Shown here: piece by piece, positions 8,666 through 18,486 of the stretch
How the letters are laid out: each line of letters starts with the position of its first letter
Numbering within the stretch: position 1 is the stretch's first letter
Assembly (NCBI RefSeq): GCF_044748305.1
Contig: NZ_JBIVFT010000007.1
Span: 62,001 to 126,000 of the forward strand
Direction of reading: 5' to 3'
DNA from: Arthrobacter_E sp044748305
GTDB taxonomy: Bacteria; Actinomycetota; Actinomycetes; Actinomycetales; Micrococcaceae
Length of the DNA: 64,000 bases
Position numbers and translations under genes: made by a program
Notes under the pieces: generated by a model
Told to the model about the DNA's origin: nothing
What the model saw: the letters and a program-made list of their open reading frames with translations, nothing else
Databases searched by the model: none

Positions 8666-9585
8666 CCACCACCAGCGCCCCCGCCCGCCGAGCCGCCCCG
8701 CAGGACGCCCGCCCCGAGCGGGCACGAGGTGCCGACCGTTCGGCCGGCCGCAAACGGTCCAGCGCCATCATCGTCACGGCGGTGCTCGTCGTCGTCGCGC
8801 TCTACTTCCTGGTGCCCGTCTACTGGGTGGTGGTCGCCTCCACCAAGAGCACGCAGGATCTCTTCAGCACCAACGGCTTCGTCTTCTCCGGCCACTTCGC
8901 GCTCTGGGACAACCTTGCCAAGGTGCTCAGCTACGACGACGGGATCTTCCTCCAGTGGTTCCTGAACTCGGTGATCTACGCGGGCGTCGGGGCCCTGCTG
9001 GCCACCTACCTCGCGGCGGCCGGCGGCTACGCCCTGGCCAAATACGAGTTCCGCGGCCGTAACGCCGTGTTCGGCACCATCCTGGGCGGTGTCCTGGTGC
9101 CCGGAACGGCCACGGCTCTGCCGCTCTTCCTGCTCTTCAGCCAGCTGGGCCTGGCGAACAGCTACTGGTCCGTGCTCATCCCCTCCCTCGTCTCCCCGTT
9201 CGGGCTGTTCCTCTGCCGGATCTACGCCCAGGCCACCGTGGATACGGCGCTGATCGAAGCGGCGCGGATCGACGGGGCGGGGGAGCTGCGGATCTTCCAC
9301 ACCATCGGTCTGAAGGTGCTCACTCCTGCCCTGGTCACCGTGTTCCTCTTCCAGCTGGTCGGGATCTGGAACAACTACTTCCTCCCTCTGGTCATGCTCT
9401 CCGATTCACGCCTGTATCCGATCACCTTGGGCCTGAACAACTGGCTCTCGCAGGTGGACCGTCTTCCCGAGTTCTACGAGCTCACCACCGGCGGTGTCCT
9501 GCTCTCCATCATTCCGCTCGCCATCGCCATGATCGTCCTGCAGCGCTTCTGGCGCGGGGGCCTGACCGAAGGAGCCGTCAAATGA
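8662..9585 (+). CDS. sugar ABC transporter permease (MalG-like)
   Basis: A 307-residue second permease with an arginine-rich cytoplasmic N-terminus (about 35 residues), six transmembrane segments and the EAA motif (ALIEAARIDGAGELRIF). It overlaps both neighbours by ATGA. Together with the MalF-like subunit it completes the transporter; the energising ATPase must be encoded elsewhere. Confidence 0.92.
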   Translation: MTTTSAPARRAAPQDARPERARGADRSAGRKRSSAIIVTAVLVVVALYFLVPVYWVVVASTKSTQDLFSTNGFVFSGHFALWDNLAKVLSYDDGIFLQWFLNSVIYAGVGALLATYLAAAGGYALAKYEFRGRNAVFGTILGGVLVPGTATALPLFLLFSQLGLANSYWSVLIPSLVSPFGLFLCRIYAQATVDTALIEAARIDGAGELRIFHTIGLKVLTPALVTVFLFQLVGIWNNYFLPLVMLSDSRLYPITLGLNNWLSQVDRLPEFYELTTGGVLLSIIPLAIAMIVLQRFWRGGLTEGAVK

Positions 9586-12500
9586 GCCTCGGCTATCTCA
9601 CCAGTACCGCCCCCGGGGAAGGCCGGCGCAGCCCGGCACGATCCTGGTTGCACAGTGACGCGCCCCGCCTGGACCTGGACGGGCAGTGGGACTTCCGCCT
9701 CCTCCCGGCGGCCCCCGGGACACCTGCGGGCGCCCGCGTGCTGCCGGAGGGGGAAGCCTCCGGTGACTTCACCGCCCCGGGATACAGCACGCAGGGCTGG
9801 GACACCCTTCCCGTTCCCTCGCACTGGGTGCTGCAGGGCGACGGTTCCTATGGGCGGCCGATCTACACCAACGTCCAGTTCCCCTTCCCCTGCGAACCGC
9901 CGTTCGTTCCGGACGCCAACCCCACGGGGGATCATCGCCGGGTTTTCACGCTCCCGGCTTCCTTCTCGGACGCCGAGCGGGTGCTGCTGCGTTTCGACGG
10001 CGTGGAATCCCGCTACAAGGTCTGGCTCAACGGGGTCGAGGTCGGTGTGGGCTCCGGCAGCCGCCTGGCACAGGAGTTCGATGTCACCGAGGCTTTGACG
10101 CCGGGTGAGAACGTCCTGGCGGTGCGGGTGCACCAGTGGTCCGCCGCGAGTTACGTGGAGGACCAGGACCAGTGGTGGCTGCCCGGCATCTTCCGTTCGG
10201 TGACCCTGGAGGCGCGTCCTTCCGGCGGGGTGGAGGACCTCTGGCTGCGCACCGCGTACGACGGCGACGCGGCAGGCACCGGGGATGGTTCGGTCGCTGT
10301 GGAACTCACGGCGGGAGCGTCGGCGTTCCCCGTGCGGTTCCGCATCCCCGAACTGGACATCGACGTCGTCTGGGAGACGCCCGCTGACGTCACCCCGGTG
10401 CCGGTTCCCGGCGTCGAGCCCTGGAGTGCCGAGACGCCGCGCCTCTACGAAGCGCGCGTGGAGGCACAGGGCGAGACCGTGACGCAGCGGATCGGGTTCC
10501 GCACGGTGCGGATCGAGGGGGATCGCTTCCTGGTGAACGGGCGCCGGGTGGTCTTCCACGGTGTGAACCGGCATGAGACCCATCCGGAACGCGGCCGCGT
10601 CTTCGATGAGGACTTCGCCCGGGCTGATCTGCAGATGATGAAGCGCTTCAACGTCAACGCGATCCGCACCAGCCACTACCCGCCGCACCCCCGCCTGCTC
10701 GATCTGGCCGACGAGCTGGGTTTCTGGGTGATCCTGGAGTGCGATCTGGAGACCCACGGCTTCGAACGGCACGGCTGGGTGGGAAACCCCAGCGACGATC
10801 CGGGCTGGCGGGACGCCCTGCTGGACCGTATCGAGCGGACGGTGGAACGGGACAAGAACCACGCCTCGATCGTCCTCTGGTCCCTGGGCAATGAGGCCGG
10901 CACCGGTGAGAATCTCGCCGCGATGGCGGCGTGGGTCCACGCCCGGGACCCTGAACGGCCAGTGCACTACGAAGGGGACTACGCCGGCGCGTACACGGAT
11001 GTGTACTCGAGGATGTACGCCTCGGTTCCGGAGACCGAGTCCATCGGACGGGACGGGGAGACCGCCCTGCTGCTGGGCTGCAGCGCCGCAGAGTCGGCCC
11101 GGCAGCGCAGCAAACCGTTCCTGTTCTGCGAGTACATCCACGCGATGGGCAACGGCCCGGGCGCCATCGACCAGTACGAGGAACTGGTGGAGAAGTATCC
11201 CCGCCTGCACGGTGGTTTCGTCTGGGAATGGCGGGACCACGGCCTGCTTCATCATGCGGCGGACGGGACCCCTTTCTACGCTTACGGCGGTGATTTCGGG
11301 GAGGAGGTTCACGACGGGAACTTCGTCATGGACGGCATGGTGCTCGCCGACAACACCCCGAGCCCGGGTCTGTTCGAGTACAAGCAGGTGGTCTCGCCTC
11401 TCCGGCTGACCCTCAGCGGACCGGCGTCGGCGCCGGAGTTGCGGATGGAAAACCTGAGGCACAGCGCTTCTGCGGCCGATGTCAGCGTGCGTTGGCGACT
11501 GGAGCACGACGGCGGCGTAGTGGACAGTGGGACGCTGGCCGTCGTGGATGACGACGGCGGTGCTCTCGCCGCCGGTGCGTCCGCCGTCGTCACGCTTCCA
11601 TCGATGCCGCTTGCGGGAGACGGGGAGACCTGGCTGAGCGTCGAAGCCGTTCTGGACAGGGACGAGGCCTGGGCTGAGGCCGGGCACGTGTTCTCGAACG
11701 CCCAGCTGGATCTGACTCCCGTGAGAGTGCCTGCGTCGGGCTTCCGGCCGCTGAGCGGGTCCCAGGATGTGGCATCGGGTTCGGCCGGAACGGCTCCGCG
11801 GCGACTGCAACTCGGCCCGGCGGTGTTCGAGGGCGGTCTGCTCACCGGATTGGCCGGGCAAGCGGTGGAGGCTCCTCGTCTGGAGCTGTGGCGCGCCCCC
11901 ACCGATAACGACCGCGGTCAGGGTTTCGGCTCCTATGACGCGGCCGACCCGCGACTCCCTGGTCTGCGCGGCGCGATCGGCACCGGGACCGCGGCACCCA
12001 GCTCCGAGGAGAGCTGGCGTGCGGCGGGGCTGGACCGCCTGCACCGGCGGATCGAGTCCGTGATGGCCGCAGCCGACTCCGTCCGGGTGCTGTCGCGTTA
12101 CGCGGCGGCCGATCAGGCGGTGTCCTTCCGGCTGGACGAGCACTGGAGCCTGGTGGACGGGGCGCTCCTGCTCCGTCTCGACCTGACCCCATCTGCGGGC
12201 TGGGACCGCATCCTGCCGAGGATCGGCGTGCGTTTCGGCGTGCCGGGGGCGGTGTCCGGTGCCGAGTGGTTCGGGACCGGTCCGCGTGAGTCCTATCCGG
12301 ACAGCCGCCACGCCGCCTTGGTGGGCCGTTACTCCTCGTCGGTCGAGGATCTCGGCACCAGGTATTCGCGGCCCCAGGAGAACGGACACCGCAGCGAAAT
12401 GCGGCGTTTGGAGCTGTTGCTGGGGGAGGGCCGGCCCTGGTTGAGGATCGATGCCTTGCCTGACACCTCCGGTCGCAGACCCGGATTCACGCTCTCCCGG

Positions 12501-12686
12501 CACACGGCCCAGGAACTCTCCGCGGCTGCTCATCCGCATGAGCTCCCGTCCTCGGAGCGCACGTGGCTCTACCTGGATGCGGCCCAGCACGGTCTCGGTT
12601 CCCGGGCCTGCGGGCCGGACGTCTGGCCCGAGCACGCGCTGCGCGCCGAGGCCCGGACGTTGCAGTTGAAGTTCACGGCGCTGTAG
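9582..12686 (+). CDS. lacZ: beta-galactosidase, GH2 (LacZ type)
   Basis: A 1034-residue glycoside hydrolase family 2 beta-galactosidase of full LacZ length. The acid/base Glu438 is in LWSLGNEAG and the nucleophile Glu517 in FCEYIHAMGNGPG. An N-terminal sugar-binding domain, the TIM barrel (about 320-600) and a C-terminal beta-sandwich with the family APTDNDRG motif follow in order. There is no signal peptide, so it hydrolyses imported beta-galactosides in the cytosol. Its ATG overlaps the permease stop (ATGA), tying hydrolysis to import. Regulation by the divergent TetR protein is inferred; lac-type loci are more usually governed by LacI, ROK or AraC proteins. Confidence 0.95.
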   Translation: MSLGYLTSTAPGEGRRSPARSWLHSDAPRLDLDGQWDFRLLPAAPGTPAGARVLPEGEASGDFTAPGYSTQGWDTLPVPSHWVLQGDGSYGRPIYTNVQFPFPCEPPFVPDANPTGDHRRVFTLPASFSDAERVLLRFDGVESRYKVWLNGVEVGVGSGSRLAQEFDVTEALTPGENVLAVRVHQWSAASYVEDQDQWWLPGIFRSVTLEARPSGGVEDLWLRTAYDGDAAGTGDGSVAVELTAGASAFPVRFRIPELDIDVVWETPADVTPVPVPGVEPWSAETPRLYEARVEAQGETVTQRIGFRTVRIEGDRFLVNGRRVVFHGVNRHETHPERGRVFDEDFARADLQMMKRFNVNAIRTSHYPPHPRLLDLADELGFWVILECDLETHGFERHGWVGNPSDDPGWRDALLDRIERTVERDKNHASIVLWSLGNEAGTGENLAAMAAWVHARDPERPVHYEGDYAGAYTDVYSRMYASVPETESIGRDGETALLLGCSAAESARQRSKPFLFCEYIHAMGNGPGAIDQYEELVEKYPRLHGGFVWEWRDHGLLHHAADGTPFYAYGGDFGEEVHDGNFVMDGMVLADNTPSPGLFEYKQVVSPLRLTLSGPASAPELRMENLRHSASAADVSVRWRLEHDGGVVDSGTLAVVDDDGGALAAGASAVVTLPSMPLAGDGETWLSVEAVLDRDEAWAEAGHVFSNAQLDLTPVRVPASGFRPLSGSQDVASGSAGTAPRRLQLGPAVFEGGLLTGLAGQAVEAPRLELWRAPTDNDRGQGFGSYDAADPRLPGLRGAIGTGTAAPSSEESWRAAGLDRLHRRIESVMAAADSVRVLSRYAAADQAVSFRLDEHWSLVDGALLLRLDLTPSAGWDRILPRIGVRFGVPGAVSGAEWFGTGPRESYPDSRHAALVGRYSSSVEDLGTRYSRPQENGHRSEMRRLELLLGEGRPWLRIDALPDTSGRRPGFTLSRHTAQELSAAAHPHELPSSERTWLYLDAAQHGLGSRACGPDVWPEHALRAEARTLQLKFTAL

Positions 12687-12695
12687 CGCCGACGC

Positions 12696-12744
12696 CGCCG
12701 TCCGCCGTCGTACTCCCCGTTGGAGAGCACGACGGCGGACGGCG
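12696..12744. terminator. 20-bp stem terminator, copy 1 of a paralogous pair
   Basis: The left arm 12696-12715 pairs with 12725-12744 (one mismatch). It lies between the convergent lacZ and DUF4434 genes. The hairpin at 14615-14663 shares the stem core GCCGTCGT and its complement, the loop-side GGAGAGCACGACGGCGG and the flank GCGGTCAGC. Confidence 0.75.
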
Positions 12745-12747
12745 CGG

Positions 12748-14544
12748 TCAGCCTCGGACGCTCACTTCGTCGAGGAAGGTCCATTCCGCGTGGGCCGCGA
12801 CGTGAACGCGGATGTATCGCGCACTCGCGAGTCCTTGCGCCGACCAGACGCCCCGGCCGGTGGAACTCGTGGGTGGTGATGCCGTAGCGAAAGGCACCCA
12901 CGAGATGCCGTCAGGAGAAGACTCGACAGTGACCTCATCAGGATGGACGATGCCCGCCTCGGGTGCGGCGAGCGTTCCGAGATCCACCGTGCGGATCGGA
13001 CGCTGGGACCCCAGATCGACCGTGTACTGCTGCGACGGTTGGTTCTGATGTCCCTGCCACGGTGCCGCGGTGAAGTCTCCTCCGCCCATGGCGCCATCAG
13101 TGAGCTCCCCACCCGCGTCCGGGTAGGCCGGGGAAGCCTGTTCCGAGGCCTGGTACATCGCATGCGCGGACCACTGTTCTGCAGTGACGGGTGAGCCCAC
13201 GGGCACGACGACCGGTGCCGAACGGATACCTGCGGCGTTCCGCGTGCGGAGCAGGTATTCCGCTCCCGCTTGATATCCGTCGATCGTCACGGAGGACACG
13301 TCGTTCCACAGGCCGTCCGCGACCTTGTGATAGCCATCCGTGCCGCGACGGAGGAGTTCGAGATAGGCGATCTGCTGGCCGGGCGGTGTCGTCCAGCTGA
13401 CGGTGAGCTGGGTGCCGGAGACCGTGCCGGTGGTGTTGGACGGAGGGGCCGGGGCTGTCGAGGGAACGAGCCCGGTCTGAACGTACTGGGAGTAGGCGTT
13501 GAGCCACCAGTCCGTCCCATAGCTGGCGTCGGTCGCCCACTGGTTACCGAAGCTCCAGCTGGTGAATCCCGACACGAAAGGTTGCGCCGCACGCATGGTC
13601 GCGACGACGTCGTCGACGGTTGCGAAGGGCGTCACGCCCGTGCTGAACAACTCGACGTTCGCCCAGACTTCGGCACCGCTGCCGGAGGCGAGAACCCCGG
13701 CGCGCGTTGCCTGAGCCCAGTCGGAGATCACGGTCGCCCGACGGGCTTGATCGGTCGGATCAGGGGGATAGCAGGCCATGTCGGCGCAGGTCTGCAGTGC
13801 CACCACGTCGATGCTCGTCCCATTGAGTGCCGTGGCGAGGTAGTCGCGGAACTCGCTGCTCGTCTTGTTCCCCGGCGTCGCGTGGTAGTAGGGCGAGATC
13901 ATGATCCGTTTGCCGGGGGTCACGGCGTCGAGGCCCGTGCCGAGCTCGCGGTAGAACTGCTGTCTGGCCAGACCGCCGTCGTTCCCGACACCCCATGGCG
14001 TGTCTTCGCCGGCGAAGTACCAGCCATCGACGATGTTCATACGATCGGCGAAATGCGCGGTGAGATCCGTGGCGGCCTGTACCTCCTGGCTTGCCAGTCC
14101 GCTCAGCCAGGCAGGATCGAAGCTGAGGCCGCTGTACCAGGCGTCGCGATCGATCCGAAGCCCGAGCCATACCCGCATGCCGTGCGCCTGGGCCTCGTCC
14201 AGGGCGTGGCCGATGACGTCCTTCGAGGGATAGCCGACCAGCCCGGTCGGATAGTAGGAGAACTGCTGCTTATCGTCGATGGCCACCTCGACGATCACCG
14301 AGCGGATCCCCACGGACTCCATCTGAGTGAACGACCGATCCCATCGTTCGTCCGACCAGTCCTTGGCGGCATTCGAATCCAGGAATGTCGACCCGAGGGC
14401 CGGCCCGGGTACCGTCTGCACGTCGGCGGACATGGACCCCGGAAGCTGGGCTGCCGATGCGTGCTGAGGCGCCCACCATGGCAGCGCGATCGCCAGCGCC
14501 ATGACGGCCACTCCAACGGCCGCTGTTACTTTTCGCATGTTCAT
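12748..14544 (-). CDS. secreted DUF4434 glycosidase-like protein with FN3 and F5/8C-type domains
   Basis: A 598-residue exported protein. The ATG at 14544 is preceded by GGGGGGA and opens a Sec signal peptide (basic MNMRK, hydrophobic core, cleavage near ASA at about residue 34). Residues 60-360 match the DUF4434 TIM-barrel style (RWDRSFTQMESVGIRSVIVE, MRVWLGLRID, DGWYFAGED, MISPYY). A fibronectin type III-like domain follows (about 405-480), then a discoidin/F5-8C-like carbohydrate-binding domain (about 490-598, PIRTVDLG and ARYIRVHV). The architecture suggests a secreted polysaccharide-binding hydrolase, but DUF4434 has no firmly established activity. The open frame continues upstream to 15162 only as antisense-type shadow of allE. 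Confidence 0.8.
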   Translation of the reverse strand: MNMRKVTAAVGVAVMALAIALPWWAPQHASAAQLPGSMSADVQTVPGPALGSTFLDSNAAKDWSDERWDRSFTQMESVGIRSVIVEVAIDDKQQFSYYPTGLVGYPSKDVIGHALDEAQAHGMRVWLGLRIDRDAWYSGLSFDPAWLSGLASQEVQAATDLTAHFADRMNIVDGWYFAGEDTPWGVGNDGGLARQQFYRELGTGLDAVTPGKRIMISPYYHATPGNKTSSEFRDYLATALNGTSIDVVALQTCADMACYPPDPTDQARRATVISDWAQATRAGVLASGSGAEVWANVELFSTGVTPFATVDDVVATMRAAQPFVSGFTSWSFGNQWATDASYGTDWWLNAYSQYVQTGLVPSTAPAPPSNTTGTVSGTQLTVSWTTPPGQQIAYLELLRRGTDGYHKVADGLWNDVSSVTIDGYQAGAEYLLRTRNAAGIRSAPVVVPVGSPVTAEQWSAHAMYQASEQASPAYPDAGGELTDGAMGGGDFTAAPWQGHQNQPSQQYTVDLGSQRPIRTVDLGTLAAPEAGIVHPDEVTVESSPDGISWVPFATASPPTSSTGRGVWSAQGLASARYIRVHVAAHAEWTFLDEVSVRG

Positions 14545-14614
14545 TCGTCCCCCCGCTGAACAGTGTTGTCCCAGGATACGGGGCGGCGTTCTCCGGAGCC
14601 CCGCCCGCCAACGC

Positions 14615-14663
14615 CGACGGCCGCCGTCGTGCTCCCCTCTGGAGAGCACGACGGCGGCCGTCG
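14615..14663. terminator. 20-bp stem terminator, copy 2 of a paralogous pair
   Basis: A perfect 20-bp stem (14615-14634 with 14644-14663) around a 9-nt loop sits just beyond the allE stop on the minus strand. It resembles the hairpin at 12696-12744 in stem core, loop side and flank. Confidence 0.75.
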
Positions 14664-14699
14664 CGGTCAGCGGCTCAGCGCTGGATGGACAATACCGGA

Positions 14700-15530
14700 T
14701 CAGCCCGGGAGCGGGGCGCCCGTGAGCTTGATCTGGCGGTTCTGATCCTTGTAGAGCAGGTAGCGGAACTGGCCAGGGCCACCCGCGTAGCAGGCCTGCG
14801 GGCAGAAGGCACGGAGCCACATGTAGTCGCCGGCCTCCACCTCGACCCAGTCGTTGTTGAGCAGGTACATGGCCTTGCCCTCCAGGACGTACAGGCCGTG
14901 CTCCATGACGTGGGTCTCCGGGAAGGGGATGACCCCACCGGGCTGGAAGGTCACGATGTTGACCTGCATGTCGTGCGCCAGGTCGTCGGAGGGGACGAAG
15001 CGCTGCGTGCTCCAGACGCCGTCGGTGTCCGGCATCGCGGTGCCCTGGACGTCCTTCTCGTTGGTGACGAAGGAGGTGGCCTCGTAGCCTTCCAGGCGGT
15101 CGTACGCCTTGCGGATCCAGTGGAAGGTGGCGATGTCGTCGGAGGAGTTGTCCACGCCCCACTCGTCGCCGGCCGCCAGGTAGGCGTAGCCGCCCTCTTC
15201 CATGACGTGCTTCTCGCCCTTGAGGGTGAGGTTCAGCGTGCCCTTGACCACGAAGATGACGCCTTCGACGCCGGACTCGAACTCCGCCTTCGGCGCGCCG
15301 CCGCCCGCTCCCACCTCGACGATGAGCTGGGAGAACGTGGTGGCGAAGCCGGAGATCGGACGGGCGATGATCCAGGAACGGGTGTTCGTGAAGCCCGGCA
15401 GGAGGCTGGTCACGATGTCCGTCAGGACGCCCTTGGGGATGACCGTGTACGCCTCGGTGACGATCGCACGCTCAGTGGTCAGATGGGTCTGCGCGGGCAG
15501 GCCACCGGTGGGGTAGTAGAGATTTCCCAT
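14700..15530 (-). CDS. allE: (S)-ureidoglycine aminohydrolase (bicupin)
   Basis: A 276-residue bicupin matching AllE/YlbA, which converts (S)-ureidoglycine to (S)-ureidoglycolate and ammonia in allantoate breakdown. Two cupin halves are visible: GVEGVIFVVKGTLNLTL near residues 88-104 and a C-terminal half with PETHVMEHGLYVLEGKA and EAGDYMWLRAFCPQACY that carries the metal site. It is the last gene of a minus-strand group with the CitE-like gene (18 bp gap) and malate synthase. That order links release of glyoxylate-yielding ureidoglycolate to glyoxylate assimilation. Allantoinase and allantoate amidohydrolase are not in the window. Confidence 0.92.
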   Translation of the reverse strand: MGNLYYPTGGLPAQTHLTTERAIVTEAYTVIPKGVLTDIVTSLLPGFTNTRSWIIARPISGFATTFSQLIVEVGAGGGAPKAEFESGVEGVIFVVKGTLNLTLKGEKHVMEEGGYAYLAAGDEWGVDNSSDDIATFHWIRKAYDRLEGYEATSFVTNEKDVQGTAMPDTDGVWSTQRFVPSDDLAHDMQVNIVTFQPGGVIPFPETHVMEHGLYVLEGKAMYLLNNDWVEVEAGDYMWLRAFCPQACYAGGPGQFRYLLYKDQNRQIKLTGAPLPG

Positions 15531-15548
15531 GAAGGACTCCTTCGTGAA

Positions 15549-16813
15549 TCAGTGAGAAGTGGTGGCGAGCCGCGGGTGCGCGAGCACCGTCAGCTCCGGA
15601 AGGGCGACGCCGGTCAGGGCAAGGACCTCGTCCTCGCCGACGGCGCCGCACTGGACGCCGCGGAGGACGAAGTTGGCCAGCGCCCGGGCGGTGGCGGGCT
15701 CATCCATGACGCCCGCATCCGTCTGCGAGAAGTAGTTCTTCAGGCGAGTGGCGGCCGAAGCCAGACCCTCGCGGTAGAAGGCGTAGCTGGCGGCGAAGCG
15801 GCTCGGCAACTGGTGGGCGTGCAGATCCCAGCCCTGGTAGTAACCGCGCTCCAGGGAGCGGCGGACCAGGCGGCCATGCAGCTTCCAGGCGTTCTCCACG
15901 TTCTCACCCACCGGGATGATGTTCGTGGAGCCGTCGGAGAGACGGATGCCCGTCCCGGCCACGGCCAGCTGCATGATCTCCTTGGCCACATCGGCCACCG
16001 GGTGCTCCATGGACTGGTACTCCGCCGCGATCTGCAGGCTGGCGGAGTAGTCGTAGGTGCCGTAGTGCAGGCTGCTGATGCGTCCGGGCACCACGTGCGG
16101 CAGCTGGGCCACCGGGTGGGTGCCCTCGTGTCCCAGGATCAGCTGCGGGGTCTCCACCTGCACCTCGAAGCGCAGACGCCCGGCCGGCAGGCCGTGGATC
16201 TCCTCGAGGCGGGACACCACATGGTCCATGGCCGTGACCTGGTCCACGGTGGTCACCTTCGGCAAGGTCAGGACCAGACCGTCGGGGAGACCGCCCTGCT
16301 CCACCAGCGTGGAGACGAACAGGTCCAGCGTCTTGAGGCCGCGGGCCCGGGTGGGAGCCTCGAAGCACTTGAAACGGATGCCGATGAACGGGGGAGCCGT
16401 GCCGGCTTCCACCGCCTGGTGGACCGCCTTGGCGGCCGCGACGACGTCGGCGTCCTCGGCGTCGTCGCCACGGTTGCCGTAACCGTCTTCGAAGTCCAGC
16501 CGGAGATCCTCGATCGGTTCGCTCGCCAGCTTGGCGGCGACGCGCGGCGCGACGGCGGCGTTCAGCTCATCGGACTGCCCCAGCAGGGAACCCAAGGCCT
16601 CGAAGCCTCCGTGCTGTGCCACGACGTCGTTCGCCGCCTGGCCCCATTCCGCCGCGAAGTCCGGCGTGAAGCGCTCGGCGGAGACGTAGACCGTGTGGAT
16701 GGGCTGACGGCTTCCGTCATCACCCGGGTAGTTGCGGTCCAGGAGGGTGTCGGTGGCTTCGAGCTGGGATTCGACGGCCGCCAGATCGGCGGCGGAGAGA
16801 GAAGTGCCCGCCA

Positions 16814-16814
<1 letters not shown>
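15549..16814 (-). CDS. DUF6986 protein, CitE/HpcH aldolase-like
   Basis: A 421-residue protein of the HpcH/HpaI aldolase / citrate lyase beta superfamily (DUF6986 type). Conserved-looking metal and CoA-site style motifs include DLRLDFEDGYGNRGDD (near residue 105), RFEVQVETPQLI and LHYGTYDYSA. Its ATG shares one base with the malate synthase stop (TGATG), so the two are translationally coupled. CitE-like proteins cleave or hydrolyse beta-hydroxyacyl-CoAs such as malyl-CoA. Tight coupling to malate synthase and allE makes a role around glyoxylate or malyl-CoA plausible, but the reaction is not established for this family. Confidence 0.8.
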
Positions 16815-18412
<1,598 letters not shown>

Positions 18413-18436
18413 GTGCTGTCCTTACTTCTCCACGGT

Positions 18437-18464
18437 GCCGTCCGGCCCCGCGGGGCCGGACGGC
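18437..18464. terminator. 28-nt perfect palindrome between malic enzyme and aceB
   Basis: The two 14-nt arms meet at position 18450/18451 (GCCGTCC...GGACGGC ends). On the minus strand it lies after malic enzyme and before aceB. It could partly terminate or stabilise the malic enzyme transcript. There is no T-tract. Confidence 0.6.
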
Positions 18465-18486
18465 GAGTGCTGGATTTCCCAGCCGG

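Noticed and set aside
9474..12635. A 1053-residue open frame on the minus strand
   Set aside because: It is fully antisense to the LacZ-type beta-galactosidase, which has all catalytic motifs. The reverse frame has the Arg/Pro/Gly-biased composition of a high-GC shadow and no recognisable domain.
14545..15162. N-terminal extension of the DUF4434 frame
   Set aside because: The extension overlaps allE in another frame and would precede a perfect signal peptide; the start with GGGGGGA at 14544 is far better.
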